A stretch of 64,000 nucleotides of DNA, from positions 1,550,001 through 1,614,000 of the forward strand of contig NC_079244.1 of the NCBI RefSeq assembly GCF_028009165.1, given 5' to 3'. The notes under the pieces are model-generated. The model did not search any database. It saw only the letters and a list, made by a program, of their open reading frames with translations, and was not told the origin of the DNA. The position numbers and the translations under genes were made by a program. This DNA is from Akanthomyces muscarius (taxonomy: Eukaryota > Ascomycota > Sordariomycetes > Hypocreales > Cordycipitaceae). Shown piece after piece: positions 42,532 to 53,644 of the stretch; the first letter of the stretch is position 1, and each line of letters starts with the position of its first letter.

Positions 42532-45500
42532 ATGGCGCCCCTGGTCGAAAATGCGCAGATTAAGCACGCGCAGCTGCTGAATCCGCTTCCTTTTCAATTC
42601 CGCGCATACATCTGGCCCTTTGCCATTGTCTGGCCCATTTTCCTTCGATATTTTCTGACGCCCGAGCTCTACGAGAAACACATCGGCGCGCCGGAATGGA
42701 CTTTTGTTTGGGTCGGCTCTATCGTCACAGTTCAGTCTCTGGTTTGGCTGAGCACTCATTGGAGCGTCAACCTTGATTCCATCTTCACTGCCAAGTCTGC
42801 CAAGTCCGTTGAAGATGCTCGGCTCATCAAGGTTATTCCCATCGCCAACGCCGGCTCAGCCGAAATCTGCAAGCTGGTTCGCGACAAGGTAGGCGCATTT
42901 GCCATCAGCAATCTAAACTCCTTATTAATTTTGCTACTTTAGGCTGGCGGAAAGACCAACACCTCGTTCCTCTTCCAGAAACGCCGCTTCTTGTACAAAC
43001 CCGAAACCAATTCCTTCGATACCCTCAAGTACGCAATCGACTCCGAGCCCAAGCCCCTCATTCGGGACTTTCAGTCGTCCCGCGGAATTGACAAGAAGTC
43101 GGAGCTGTCGCGCATGGAACATCACTATGGCACCAACACTTTCGATATCCCTGTCCCGACCTTCACTGAGCTGTTCAAAGACCATGCTGTCGCGCCGTTC
43201 TTTGTCTTCCAAATCTTCTGCGTTGGTCTATGGATGCTCGACGACTACTGGTACTACTCGCTTTTCACCCTGTTCATGCTTGTCGCCTTTGAAAGCACTG
43301 TTGTTTGGCAGCGCCAGCGCACTCTGACCGAATTCCGAGGAATGAGCATCAAGCCCTACGATATGTGGGTGTACCGTCTTGGCACCTGGACCGAGATCCT
43401 GAGCGATGCTCTCCTCCCAGGCGACCTGGTTTCCGTTACCCGTACCAAGGACGACAGTGGCGTTGCATGTGACATGATTCTTGTTGAGGGCACCGCCATC
43501 GTCAACGAGGCTATGCTCTCGGGTGAGAGTACCCCTCTCCTCAAAGACTCGGTCCAGCTTCGCCCGGCCGATGTGACACTTGATGCCGAGGGCCTTGACA
43601 AGAATGCCTTTCTCTGGGGAGGCACAAAGGTTCTCCAGGTTACCCATGGGACCGCCGACCAAGAGAAGCCCGTTCTGTCTTCAGGAGTTCCTCCCCCGCC
43701 TGACAATGGTGCTATGGCTATTGTGACCAAGACCGGTTTTGAGACTTCTCAGGGCAGCCTTGTCCGCACTATGATCTACTCTACCGAGCATGTCTCTGCT
43801 AATAACGTTGAGGCTTTGCTTTTCATCTTGTTCCTCCTTATTTTCGCCATTGCCGCTTCCTGGTATGTCTGGGACGAAGGTGTGCGCAAGGACCGCAAGC
43901 GTTCGAAGCTTCTTCTTGACTGTATCTTGATTGTCACCAGTGTCGTCCCCCCTGAGCTGCCCATGGAGCTTAGTCTCGCTGTCAACACCAGTTTGGCCGC
44001 TTTGGCTAAGCTGGCTATTTTCTGCACTGAGCCCTTCCGTATTCCCTATGCAGGCCGCGTCGATGTTGCTTGTTTTGACAAGACTGGAACTCTTACTGGC
44101 GAAGACCTCGTCGTTGAGGGTATTGCCGGACTCGGTTTGAATCACACTGATGTTGAAGACAAGAAGGAATCCGACGGTGCCCACTCGACCATAACTTCCG
44201 TCAAAGGCGCAAGCATGGAAACCCAGCTGGTTTTGGCCACTGCTCATGCCCTGGTCAAGCTCGACGAAGGAGACATTGTCGGCGACCCCATGGAAAAGGC
44301 CACTCTTGCTTCCCTCGGTTGGACTCTCGGGCGCAAGGATGTTCTCTCGAGCACTGACAAGGCCGAGGGTACCGTCGGCAACGTTCAAATCAAACGTCGT
44401 TTCCAATTCTCCTCTGCTCTGAAGCGTCAGAGTTCCATTGCCATGGTCAACGGGACCAACACCAAGACTGGCGAGAAGCTCAAGGGCACCTTCGCCGGTG
44501 TCAAGGGAGCCCCCGAGACCATCATGAAGATGCTTGCTGAAGTCCCTGCTGATTACGAGGAGACCTACAAGTACTTCACCCGCAAAGGCTCCCGCGTTTT
44601 AGCTCTAGCTTATAAGCAGCTCACTGTCGACTCTGAACTTGGTGCCGCCAAAATCAACGATCTGAAGCGCGAGAAGGTCGAGGCCGAACTGACATTTGCT
44701 GGTTTCTTGATCCTCCACTGCCCGCTCAAGGAAGATGCCAAGGAGGCGGTCCAGATGCTCAACGAGAGCAGCCACCGTGTTGTCATGATTACCGGCGACA
44801 ATCCTCTTACTGCTGTACACGTCGCTCGTGAAGTCGAGATTGTTGACCGCGATGTTCTCATCTTGGACGCTCCCGAGGATGACAAGGGCGCCGAGCACCT
44901 CGTCTGGCGCAGCGTTGATGACCTGATTACTATTTCTGTCGATCCCACCAAGCCTATTGATCCCAAGATTGTCAAGGACAACGATCTTTGCGTGACTGGA
45001 TATGCTCTTGCTAAGCTGCAAGGCCAGCCTGGATGGAACACTATTATTCGTCACGCTTGGGTTTACGCTCGTGTCTCGCCCAAGCAGAAGGAAGACATTC
45101 TGCTCAGCCTCAAGGATATGGGATACTACACACTAATGGCCGGTGATGGCACCAACGACGTTGGTGCTCTCAAGCAGGCTCACATTGGTATTGCTCTTCT
45201 CAACGGCACCAAGGACGATCTGAACCGCATTGCGGATCACGCTCGCAACACTCGCCTCAAAGACATGTACCAGAAGCAGTGCGATCTCATGAAGCGTTTC
45301 AACCAGGCCCAGCCTCCCGCCCCTATCCTGATTGCCCATCTGTACCCCCCCGGTCCTGCCAACCCCCACTACCAGAAGGCTGTTGAGCGGGAGGCGGAGA
45401 AGAAGGGTATTTCTGCTGAGGAATATGTCAAGGCTGCTGGTCACCCCATTGAGACCATTACCTCGCCCGCCGCCCAACAGTTGATCAACTCGAACGACCC

Positions 45501-46542
45501 TCGTTCTGCTCGTCAAGCCGCTGCTCAAGCCAAGGCCGCCAGCTTCGCCGACAAGCTCTCTTCCGGGATGATGGAGGCCGAACTTGGCGATGACGAGCCG
45601 CCCACGCTGAAGCTTGGTGACGCCTCTGTTGCCGCCCCCTTCACGTCCAAGCTCCGCGACGTCATTGCCATTCCCAACATTATCCGTCAGGGCCGCTGCA
45701 CGCTGGTTGCCACGATCCAGATGTACAAGATTCTCGCGCTCAACTGTCTCATCTCTGCTTACTCCCTGTCCGTCCTATACCTTGAGGGTATCAAGTTTGG
45801 CGACACGCAGTACACCATCAGCGGTATGCTCATGTCCGTCTGCTTCCTCAGCATCTCGCGTGCCAAGGTGGTCGAAGGTCTGAGCAAGGAGCGTCCCCAG
45901 CCCAACATCTTCAACGTCTACATTATCGGATCCATCCTCGGCCAATTTGCGGTGCACATTGTCACGCTCATCTACGTGGCGCGCCTCTCGGAAAAGATCT
46001 CGCCGCGCTCCGACGATGTCGACCTCGAGGCCGAATTTGAGCCGTCGCTGCTCAATTCGGCCATCTACCTGCTGCAGCTCGTGCAGCAGGTCTCGACCTT
46101 TGCCATCAACTACCAGGGCCGTCCCTTCCGCGAGGCCCTCACCGAGAACAAGGCCATGTTCTACGGCATCGTCGGCGTGTCCGGCCTCGCCTTTGTCTGC
46201 GCCATGGAGCTCATCCCCGAGATCAACGAGAGCATCAAGCTCGTGCCCTTTACCGACGAGTTCAAGCTCAAGATGACGGTCGTCATGGGCCTCGACTTTG
46301 TCGTATGCTGGGTCATCGAGGTCGTTCTCAAGTCCCTCTTCAGCGACTACCGCCCGCGCGACATTGCCGAGCGCCGCCCCGAGCAGCTCGCGCGCGAGGC
46401 CGCCCGCAAAAAGGTCCTGGCCGACGCCAAGGCCGTCGAGGAGGAGCAGAAGCGCCTCGAAAAGGTGGCCGAGTTTGAGCGCAAGGTGGAGGAGCGCAAG
46501 AGGCAGCTGCAGGACTGGCGCGCGGGTCGTCAGCGCCAGTGA
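42532..46542 (+). CDS. SPF1: P5A-type P-type ATPase (Spf1 / ATP13A1 family)
   Basis: Two exons (42532-42888, 42943-46542), 1318 aa. ER membrane ATPase; the family removes misinserted transmembrane helices and affects ER manganese and sterol balance. Visible signatures are LSGEST in the A-domain, PPELPMELSLAVN in helix M4 (P5A-specific), the phosphorylation motif CFDKTGTLTGEDL with Asp498, ITGDNPLTAVHVA and MAGDGTNDVGALK. The long charged, coiled C-terminal tail (KKVLADAKAVEEEQKRLEK) is usual for fungal members. A 54 nt intron near the 5' end joins RDK to AGGKTN. Codon use is strongly biased to C-ending codons, consistent with a well-expressed core gene. Confidence 0.96.
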
Positions 46543-47212
46543 GCTGTCTAGATTCATGGCGGAACGGTGTGATTTTTTTTTTCTAAAAATTGCTCTTCAT
46601 GGGGAACCCATAGAAATCAGGAGAAGGGCGGTTATAGACGAAGGAAGGGAGACTTGTGTATACGCTTTACTGTTGGTGCTGCGGCGTGGATTTCAGTACC
46701 TGCGCTGCGTCTCCGGCTTTCAAGCTTTTGCAAACATTTTTTCTTTAAACATGTATCAACAATAATAGATGTTGCATTTATTTCGCGGGACATGATCACA
46801 CTTTATATTGGGTCGCTGCGTATGAGTGAATTGGTGAGTGAATGGGTGCTTCATAGCGTGCCGCAGGGAGACGTCACCAGGCCATGTAAAAGGGAATGCT
46901 TTCGCAGACTTTATTGGGTCTATAAATCAAGCTCGAATACATTTTACAAACAGCAAGAGACAAGGAGCCGAGGCCAAAAAGTGCCGGGGTCTCCCGCACA
47001 AACATGAGCCCATTCCTGCTCGTGGTATTCCGAACTCAAAATTGCGTCTCTCATTTTCCTCCATTCATCCTACAATACGAATTTTTTTTGTGTCATACAA
47101 AGCAGAGAATCTGTTCTTGGGAGTAGGCTAGACTGTTCTGCAATTCATCGCCACGGTACGCTGCCCAGCGAGACCACAGCTATGCCACACCGGGTTGGGA
47201 CAGCGGATGCAT
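46543..47212. other. Convergent 3' region between SPF1 and malate dehydrogenase
   Basis: 670 bp between facing stops. AT-rich patches probably serve 3' end formation. No gene is supported. Confidence 0.6.
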
Positions 47213-48506
47213 TTAAGGGTTCTGGGCAACGAAGGCGACACCCTTCTCAATGTTCTTCTTGAGGTCGACGATGCAGGCGTCGAGGAGGCCCTTCTCGGTG
47301 GCATCGACCTTGCCGACGGGAAGAATCTCCTTGACACCATCGGGGCCGAGCTCGACCTTGGAGCTGAAGAACTCGATGCCCTGGTCCTTGTAGAGGGGAG
47401 ACTCGACGAAAGTAGGCTCAATGACCTTCTCGCCAGCGGCGGCGCGGAGGAGAGAGTCAGCCATGCGGGCACCAGCCATGGCCATGGAGAGGGTGGCAGA
47501 GCCAGCACCGTCCTTGGCCTTGACGACCTCGTCACCACCGAACTGCACACGCTTGACGAGCTCAGCGTCGGAGCTCAGGTCGGGGTGGCTGCTCTGGCTG
47601 AAGAGAGGGACGATGGTAACACCGGAGTGGCCACCGACAACGGTGATGTTCTCATCCTTGGGGTCAGTGCCCTTGATGGCGGAGACGAAGCGGCTGGCGC
47701 GGACAACGTCAAGGGTGGTGACACCGAAGAGGGTCTTGGGGTTGTAGACACCGCGGGCCTTGAAGACCTCGGCGCAGATGGGGACGGTAGAGTTGACGGG
47801 GTTGGCGATGACGAGGGTCTTGGCCTTGGGGGCAGACTCGGCAACGGCCTTGGCGAGGTCGCGAACGATGGAGGCGTTGGTGTTGAAAAGATCGTCACGG
47901 GTCATGCCGGGCTTGCGGGGGACACCAGCGGGGATGAGCACAATCTCGGCATCCTTGAGGCAGGCGGCGAGACCCTCGGCGGAGGGCTCGTAGCCGGTGA
48001 CGGTGGACTTGGTGTTGACGTGGGAGATGTCAGCAGCGACACCTGGAGAGGAATTGGTTGGTTAGCATCAAGAGATAAGCAGTCAGGGACAGCTGGGCGC
48101 ATTGCGAGGCATCAGTTGTGATCACGAGGGCGATCGCAATGTGAGACAAGGCAGGGTGCGAACAGGGTATGTATTTGACGCACCAGGGCCGCCACGGATA
48201 TCGTAGAGGGCGAGGTCGGTGACACGGGGGTTCAGCTTCAGGAGCAGAGAGAGGGGCTGGCCGATACCGCCGGCGGCACCGAGAACGGCAACCTTGGAGA
48301 GCTAGAGGCCCGCGATAGTTAGCAATTGGTCGACAGAACGGCCGGCATCGACGGGCGCGGAATGACGCAGGGCAGGGAGAAAAAGAGCTCGGGTGGTGCC
48401 GACGGGGGGAGTGAAAGGGCTCAACGGCCGGAAGCTAGGGGAACAAACGTACGTTGCGGGCCGAGGCAGAGAAAGCCCGGGTCTGGATTCTGGAGGCAGC
48501 GAACAT
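47213..48506 (-). CDS. MDH1: Mitochondrial malate dehydrogenase
   Basis: Three exons (48506-48453, 48301-48184, 48042-47213), 333 aa. Interconverts malate and oxaloacetate with NAD in the mitochondrial matrix (TCA cycle). Exon 1 encodes just the 18-residue targeting presequence, rich in Arg, Ser and Ala. Exon 2 starts with the NAD-binding strand and GAAGGIG; exon 3 carries the [10 protein letters not shown] loop with substrate-binding arginines, NPVNSTVP, and the catalytic histidine in [11 protein letters not shown]. The two introns (151 and 141 nt) are longer than most here. Extreme codon bias to C-ending codons suggests high expression, and this produces a long shadow ORF on the opposite strand. 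Confidence 0.96.
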
Positions 48507-49631
48507 TGTGACTGAGGCGGATGGGATTGGTGGTGGGAGGGATGCAAGAGACGCAATTGAGAGGAAGACGAGGTTGAGTGCTGGCAGAAAGTGGTTGAGG
48601 GAAAAGGTGTTTGGTCCCGGGCTGCTGGTTGCTCGGTCAGATGGGTCCTGCGGCCTGCACCTGGCCGGGCCTGTCTGTCTGTGGCTTTGGTCCTGGACTT
48701 GACTGGACTCCTGGCCGGGCGAGAGAGAAAAAAAAGCGGAAAAGCCACAGGCACTAGCCTCTGAGTGGCTAGGCGAGACAGGAGGAGAGAGGAACGGGCA
48801 TAGCTCGGCGGTGCTCGGCTATGCCATGCTACAGATTACTACAGCTAATAACTTTCATGAAATAAAGACAAGGGCCACGATTATGACAGGCTGGTCCGGA
48901 GCTGCTGATGCGCTGAGCGGACCCTGGTCACTGCTATGTATGTACCAGATAGATATTACTACACCTGGCCCAGAGTAATCTGAGCGAATGAGCATATCCT
49001 CGCCACAGCCATCGACACGAGTGGGCGCATTACGAACCTGGGCTTGGCCATCACGAATGATGTATGCAGTCGTTTCGATTCGTTTCCGACCTGAGCAAGC
49101 CTTTTGTAAAAGCACGCAGGGTTTGTTTCTACAAGCCATTCATTTAGATTGCGCGCCGCCCTCATTTCACAACTATCAGGTGTGGCACCTGCAAAAGCCA
49201 ACTGCAACATCCATGGCGTCAGAATAATTACAAAAGAATCATTCCTTGTTCTTCTTTAAAACTGCAGGTTTGGGCTGTTCAAACAGCGTTTTGAGACGCC
49301 TCCGCCATTTTCCCGCTGGTAAGGATGGCCATTACCTGGGATAAACGTGCAGGCACAAATGCAGCATCGCCAAACCATGAAGTTAAAACTCGATTCTGAT
49401 AAAAAAAAATTATAATCCAGAGAAATTGGTCCAATTTGTATCTGACGTTTGGACTGGCTTTTGACGTACGTGCTGTCCACCAGCTACGCCCCTCCGAGTA
49501 CCGTCCCTAGCTCCATCGGCGAGTGACGCATACTGGTGGGACGTGCCTTGACAGAAAACGCAAACCGACCGCATGTAATTCTCCAAACACAACCATCACC
49601 ACCACATTCAACTCACAATTGCCAGATCACC
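48507..49631. promoter_or_regulatory. Divergent promoter region between malate dehydrogenase and the ASC-1-like gene
   Basis: 1.1 kb between divergent starts. Pyrimidine-rich DNA lies near the MDH start on its coding strand. No gene is supported within. Confidence 0.5.
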
Positions 49632-51344
49632 ATGTCGCAAGCCCAGCTGTCGCAGCTGCTTCCTCTGCCCGAGGAGGAGCTGCAGCAGGTGCTCGACTAC
49701 GCCAGGACGCTCTCCAAAGCCGACGCCGCATCCCACTTCAGCAACCTGCTCGGCGACTCGCCCCTCGCCGTCGACTTCATCGCCTCGTTCAACGCTCGTC
49801 GCGAGACGCCTGCTGCCGCCGCTCCGAGCGCTGTCGCCGCATCATCCACCGCCACATCATCCTCGGGCATTGACTCGCTGCCGCGGCCGAAGCGCGGCGG
49901 TCCCAGGAAGAAAAAGGCGCCGCTGCACACCCCGCAGGCCCGCCTCGTCGATTCATACACGGGCCCTCTGGGCACGGCATACAGCAAAAAGGATACCGAT
50001 CTCGAGTACATCTCACAGCGCGCGAGCGCACCCACGAGCAACCATGCATCGCGGCCCGCCACACCGCCCTCTGCCAGCAGCCACCCGCCGCCGAAGCCGC
50101 AGCAGCAGCAGCAGCAGCAAGCCCCGAAGCAGCACGCCTCGTCCGCCGGCTTCCTCATCGCCGACGCCCTCTCCAAGCAGCCAAAGTCCAAGTCCAGCCC
50201 TGGCACGCGCAGCTCCACGCCCAAGCCCAGCGGCGGCGCGACCACCAAGATCTCCATATCCGGCGGCACGCCCATGGCTGGGCAGTCGACGGCCATTGCC
50301 GACCTCGACAGCGCCATCCGCGCGCTCGAGGTCTCGACCAACCCGTCGCTCGACAACCCCAGGGCGCGGCGCTGCCGCTGCGTCGCCACCCGCCACCCGC
50401 TGCAGACGGCGGCGCCCAACTGCCTGTCCTGCGGCAAGGTCGTCTGCGTCAAGGAGGGGCTCGGGCCGTGCACCTACTGCGGCGCCGCGCTGCTCTCGCC
50501 CGACGAGGTGCAGGTCCTCGTGCGCGAGCTCAAGGACCAGCGCGGCCGGGAGCGCATGGCCGCGCACGCCAGCACCCACCGCCGCGCGGAAATCTCCCAG
50601 AAGCCCGCGCCCTTCTCGCAGCCCCGCGGCAACTTTGGCACCGCGGCCGTCGAGGCCGGCCCGTCGCTCGCCGAGGCCGCCGCCAGGGCCCGCGAGCACC
50701 GCGACAGGCTGCTCAACTTTCAGGCGGAAAACGCCCAGCGCACCACGGTCCGCGACGAAGCGTCCGACTTTGACGTCACGGCCGCCGTCGCCGGTACCGG
50801 CGGCAACATGTGGGCCAAGCCCGAGGACCGCGCGCGCGAGCTCAAGCGCCAGCAAAAGATCCTGCGCGAGATGGAGTGGAACGCGCGGCCCGAGTACGAG
50901 AAGCGCCAGCAGGTCATGAGCATCGACCTCGTCAACGGGCGCGTGGTCCGCAAGATGGCCCCCGCCGAGCGGCCGCGGACGCCAGAGGAGACGGAAACGG
51001 AGACGGACGACGGCGGCGAGGAGCCGATCCTGTCACGGGGCGCCGCGGCGTTGCCTAGCGGTGGCAGAGGCACGGGCGGTGCGTTTAGCAGCAATCCGCT
51101 GCTGGGCTCGCTCATGAAGCCGGTATTCAAGCCGGCCAAGGGCAAGGAGACGGCGACGGCGACGGCAGGTGAGAACGAGGATGTAGTGGCAGGGGACAAG
51201 GACGCGGCGCGGCAACGGCGTGCAGAACGAAAAGGCTGGCGGCGGGTGCAGGATGATCAGGATGACAACGAGGGCATGATTCTAGACGGCGGTATCCATG
51301 GACATGCGATTGGGGCCGCTGGGGACGAGCCAAACTGCGGATGA
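49632..51344 (+). CDS. ASC-1/TRIP4-type C2HC5 zinc-finger protein (ribosome quality-control trigger complex subunit)
   Basis: Single exon, 570 aa from the ATG at 49632. The human relative TRIP4 and yeast Rqt4 belong to the complex that disassembles stalled ribosomes; TRIP4 is also a transcription co-activator. The zinc domain lies at about 245-288: RRCRCVATRHPLQTAAPNC, then CGKVVC and PCTYCGAAL, fitting the C2HC5 pattern. Ahead of it are low-complexity Ser/Pro/Lys regions with a seven-glutamine run at about residues 157-163 from CAG repeats. Downstream come a charged helix and a conserved SIDLVNGRVV segment. No intron is needed. GC content is high, which yields large shadow frames on the other strand. 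Confidence 0.9.
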   Translation: MSQAQLSQLLPLPEEELQQVLDYARTLSKADAASHFSNLLGDSPLAVDFIASFNARRETPAAAAPSAVAASSTATSSSGIDSLPRPKRGGPRKKKAPLHTPQARLVDSYTGPLGTAYSKKDTDLEYISQRASAPTSNHASRPATPPSASSHPPPKPQQQQQQQAPKQHASSAGFLIADALSKQPKSKSSPGTRSSTPKPSGGATTKISISGGTPMAGQSTAIADLDSAIRALEVSTNPSLDNPRARRCRCVATRHPLQTAAPNCLSCGKVVCVKEGLGPCTYCGAALLSPDEVQVLVRELKDQRGRERMAAHASTHRRAEISQKPAPFSQPRGNFGTAAVEAGPSLAEAAARAREHRDRLLNFQAENAQRTTVRDEASDFDVTAAVAGTGGNMWAKPEDRARELKRQQKILREMEWNARPEYEKRQQVMSIDLVNGRVVRKMAPAERPRTPEETETETDDGGEEPILSRGAAALPSGGRGTGGAFSSNPLLGSLMKPVFKPAKGKETATATAGENEDVVAGDKDAARQRRAERKGWRRVQDDQDDNEGMILDGGIHGHAIGAAGDEPNCG

Positions 51345-52064
51345 GAAACCCATGTCGAATAGAGCATGTTTCATATCCTAAAAGAGCAAAGATACGTACA
51401 ATCTTTCCACACGTGCACCGCTTCATGGTCAACAATTAATCGTCTCATGTGGTAGCTTTCCATGTTTCTGTGTGTTTTGCAACTCTCTTCATAAATTAAA
51501 AAGTAATAAGACGATGTCCGCGCCGGTAACAGGCCACTTGTTTTCGGAGACGAAAAAGTATGTATACAAATGTGGCCTTGTAAGAAAGCACCAAAGCAAG
51601 AAAAGATGGCAAGAAAATAGTCCGAAAAAAAAAGAGATTGTGCACCCAAAGTTCGCGCATACTTCCCCGTCCGATGAAACAAAAAACGAAAGAAGAAAGA
51701 GAAAGAAGAAGCTTCCGGTCTTGTTTTGGTACACCAAATCCTTACACCATCCTCCATCCCTTGGTAAAAATGTTCCTCTCCGTCGAGTATTTTCAGTTCG
51801 TGAAATCAATCCTGGTTGTCCCGCCATTAAATATTCCATAGAGAGAAAGAAGAAACAAGATAAAATGCAAGGTGTCAGAGGGCAGCTGACGGGTGGCGGG
51901 AGTGCTTGCTCCCTGTTGTTGCCAAATTGGGTTTCTAAGATGGAAAACCCAACATGCCCAAGTTGTTTACTATTACGTGCGTCGTCCGACAGAGCTAGCA
52001 GGACAACCGTCTCAGCCACGAATGACCTGCCCCGTTGCGTTGTCGTGTGCGGTTCAGTCGACGC
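51345..52064. other. Convergent 3' region between the ASC-1-like gene and PIS1
   Basis: About 720 bp, with A-rich stretches near 51600-51700. The open frames here are rich in Lys/Arg from the A-rich DNA and show no family motif. Confidence 0.6.
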
Positions 52065-53203
52065 TTACACGCGCTTGGCCTTGGGCTTCCGTGGCAGGCC
52101 CTGGGCCTTGCGAGCCTGAATGTCAACCTCTGCGAGCCATCTGCTGGCCTTGACCAGCTGGACGACATTGATGACGTTCTTGAGAAACATGATGGGGAAG
52201 CTGATGCCGGCCAGGATCCAGGGGACGGTCGAGTCCATCTTGTTGGCGCGGGCGAGCTCGAGGGCGGCAGCGCTGTAAGGATCGGGGAAGAACTGCTTGA
52301 GTAACGAGGCGTTCATCGGAGCGCCGGCCTGGATGTGGGTGCCGCTGGACTCCTCGACCGACTTGATCAGGTGGGGGGAGAGGAGAGGCGAGGAGAAGGA
52401 TAAGAGGTAAAGGGCGATGAAGAAGAGCTCATTGAGACCGCAGAAGATAAAGAGAACAGTCTGTTTGGGTTCGTTATTAGTACACGATGCGCTGTGGGCC
52501 ACGAGACCAGTGGTGAGAAGGTGGTGTTGGGCACAAACCTTGTTGGTGTAGTAGAGGTTCAAGAGCCAGCTCTTGCTTTTGTCAATGTTCTTGTGGCTCG
52601 AGTCGACACCGCCGACGACGAGCGTGACGTACATGTGCATGTAGTGGCTGGAGAAGTCGAGGGCGATGAGGGCCTGGAAGAGAATGGCCCAGCGGGGAAA
52701 GGCCGAGGATAGGAAGACGAGCAGACATGAGGTGGTACAGCGGTCGGTGACCATGTCGAGGACGGCGCCGAATCGGGTCGACTGCTCAAAGACACGGGCG
52801 GCGTAGCCATCGAGGGCGTCGAGCAGGCACGAGATGCTGTAGAGGACCGCGCAGGTTCGCGGGTGGAGGGGCATGTAGTAGAGCGAGGCGATGGCGAGGA
52901 CGATTCGCGAGTAGCCTTTTTTGGAGCAAGGTTAGTTTTCATCGGGGGCAAAGGAGAAGTGGCAACGCGCGGCGCAGGTTATATCAGCGTACCAATTAGG
53001 TTGGGCCAAAAGAGGAAGATGTTTTCGCGCTCCTCGTCGTCATTGTCCTGGCTGGTGGTGGTGGTGACGGGGTCGGCATGGGCAGAGCCATTGCCGTTCA
53101 TAGTGACGGCGCCGTTGGCCTGAGACAGCTGTTGTTCGTCGTCGGACGGGGACTGGGCATCGCGGTTGCGCGCGGATCGTCGTCTGGTCGAGCGGGCAGA
53201 CAT
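52065..53203 (-). CDS. PIS1: Phosphatidylinositol synthase (CDP-diacylglycerol-inositol 3-phosphatidyltransferase)
   Basis: Three exons (53203-52993, 52915-52539, 52460-52065), 327 aa. Makes phosphatidylinositol from CDP-diacylglycerol and inositol in ER/Golgi membranes. The CDP-alcohol phosphotransferase motif is complete: DGYAAR, eight residues, then GAVLDMVTDR, giving DGxxARx8GxxxDxxxD. The 70-residue hydrophilic N-terminus ends in FLFWPNLIGYSRIVLA, the start of the membrane domain. About five hydrophobic helices follow, and the tail is basic (KAKRV). Introns of 77 and 78 nt use GTACGC and GTTTGT donors; the first has CTAAC near its acceptor. Compared with yeast Pis1 (about 220 aa) the extra length is in the N-terminus and C-terminal loop, as in other filamentous fungi. 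Confidence 0.94.
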
Positions 53204-53615
53204 TACGACGGGCGTCGTCGACGTGGTCTTGAACAACAATGTAGAAAAGAAGAGTGTCGTCGTTGACGGTGCGACCGACGGTTCCGGTGGCCGGCAGGGG
53301 TAGGGGTGGAAGCCAGCAAGGGATCCGACGAAGCTTTTTTTTTTCTTGCTCGACGAAGGTAATGCGCACAGATACGGGGGAGTCGTGTGCTCAATGGAAC
53401 AGACGAAAAGAACCAGAAATAGAGGGGGTCGAGAAATGTAGAGATGGTAAATGGGCAGATAAGGAGTGGACGGGAAGCGAAGAAAGTGGAAGTTGAAGAA
53501 TTAAAGAACAGCTCCGATATGGTGGATGCGTAAAGGAGGGAGCCATGCCAATCAACCAATGCCTTGCTGCTGCAGGCCAGTTACGTCGCTGTGCATGGTG
53601 CCACCTCCTGGGTCT

Positions 53616-53644
53616 CTACCTACCTACTTAGCCTAGGTAGGTAG
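53616..53644. repeat. CTACCTACCTA / TAGGTAGGTAG inverted repeat
   Basis: Eleven-base arms (53616-53626 and 53634-53644) separated by seven bases can form a hairpin. It lies about 400 bp upstream of PIS1 and shares its core with repeats at 57.9 and 58.4 kb. Confidence 0.75.

Noticed and set aside
45775..46557. 260-codon open frame opposite SPF1 3' end
   Set aside because: Antisense shadow of C/G-ending codons in a confirmed P5A ATPase.
47195..48121. 308-codon open frame opposite malate dehydrogenase
   Set aside because: It mirrors the strongly biased codons of MDH1; the encoded text is Gly/Asp/Val/Leu low-complexity with no motif.
50013..50855. Large antisense frames opposite the ASC-1-like gene
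   Set aside because: High GC sequence produces long open frames; composition is Ala/Gly/Arg/Leu with no motif.
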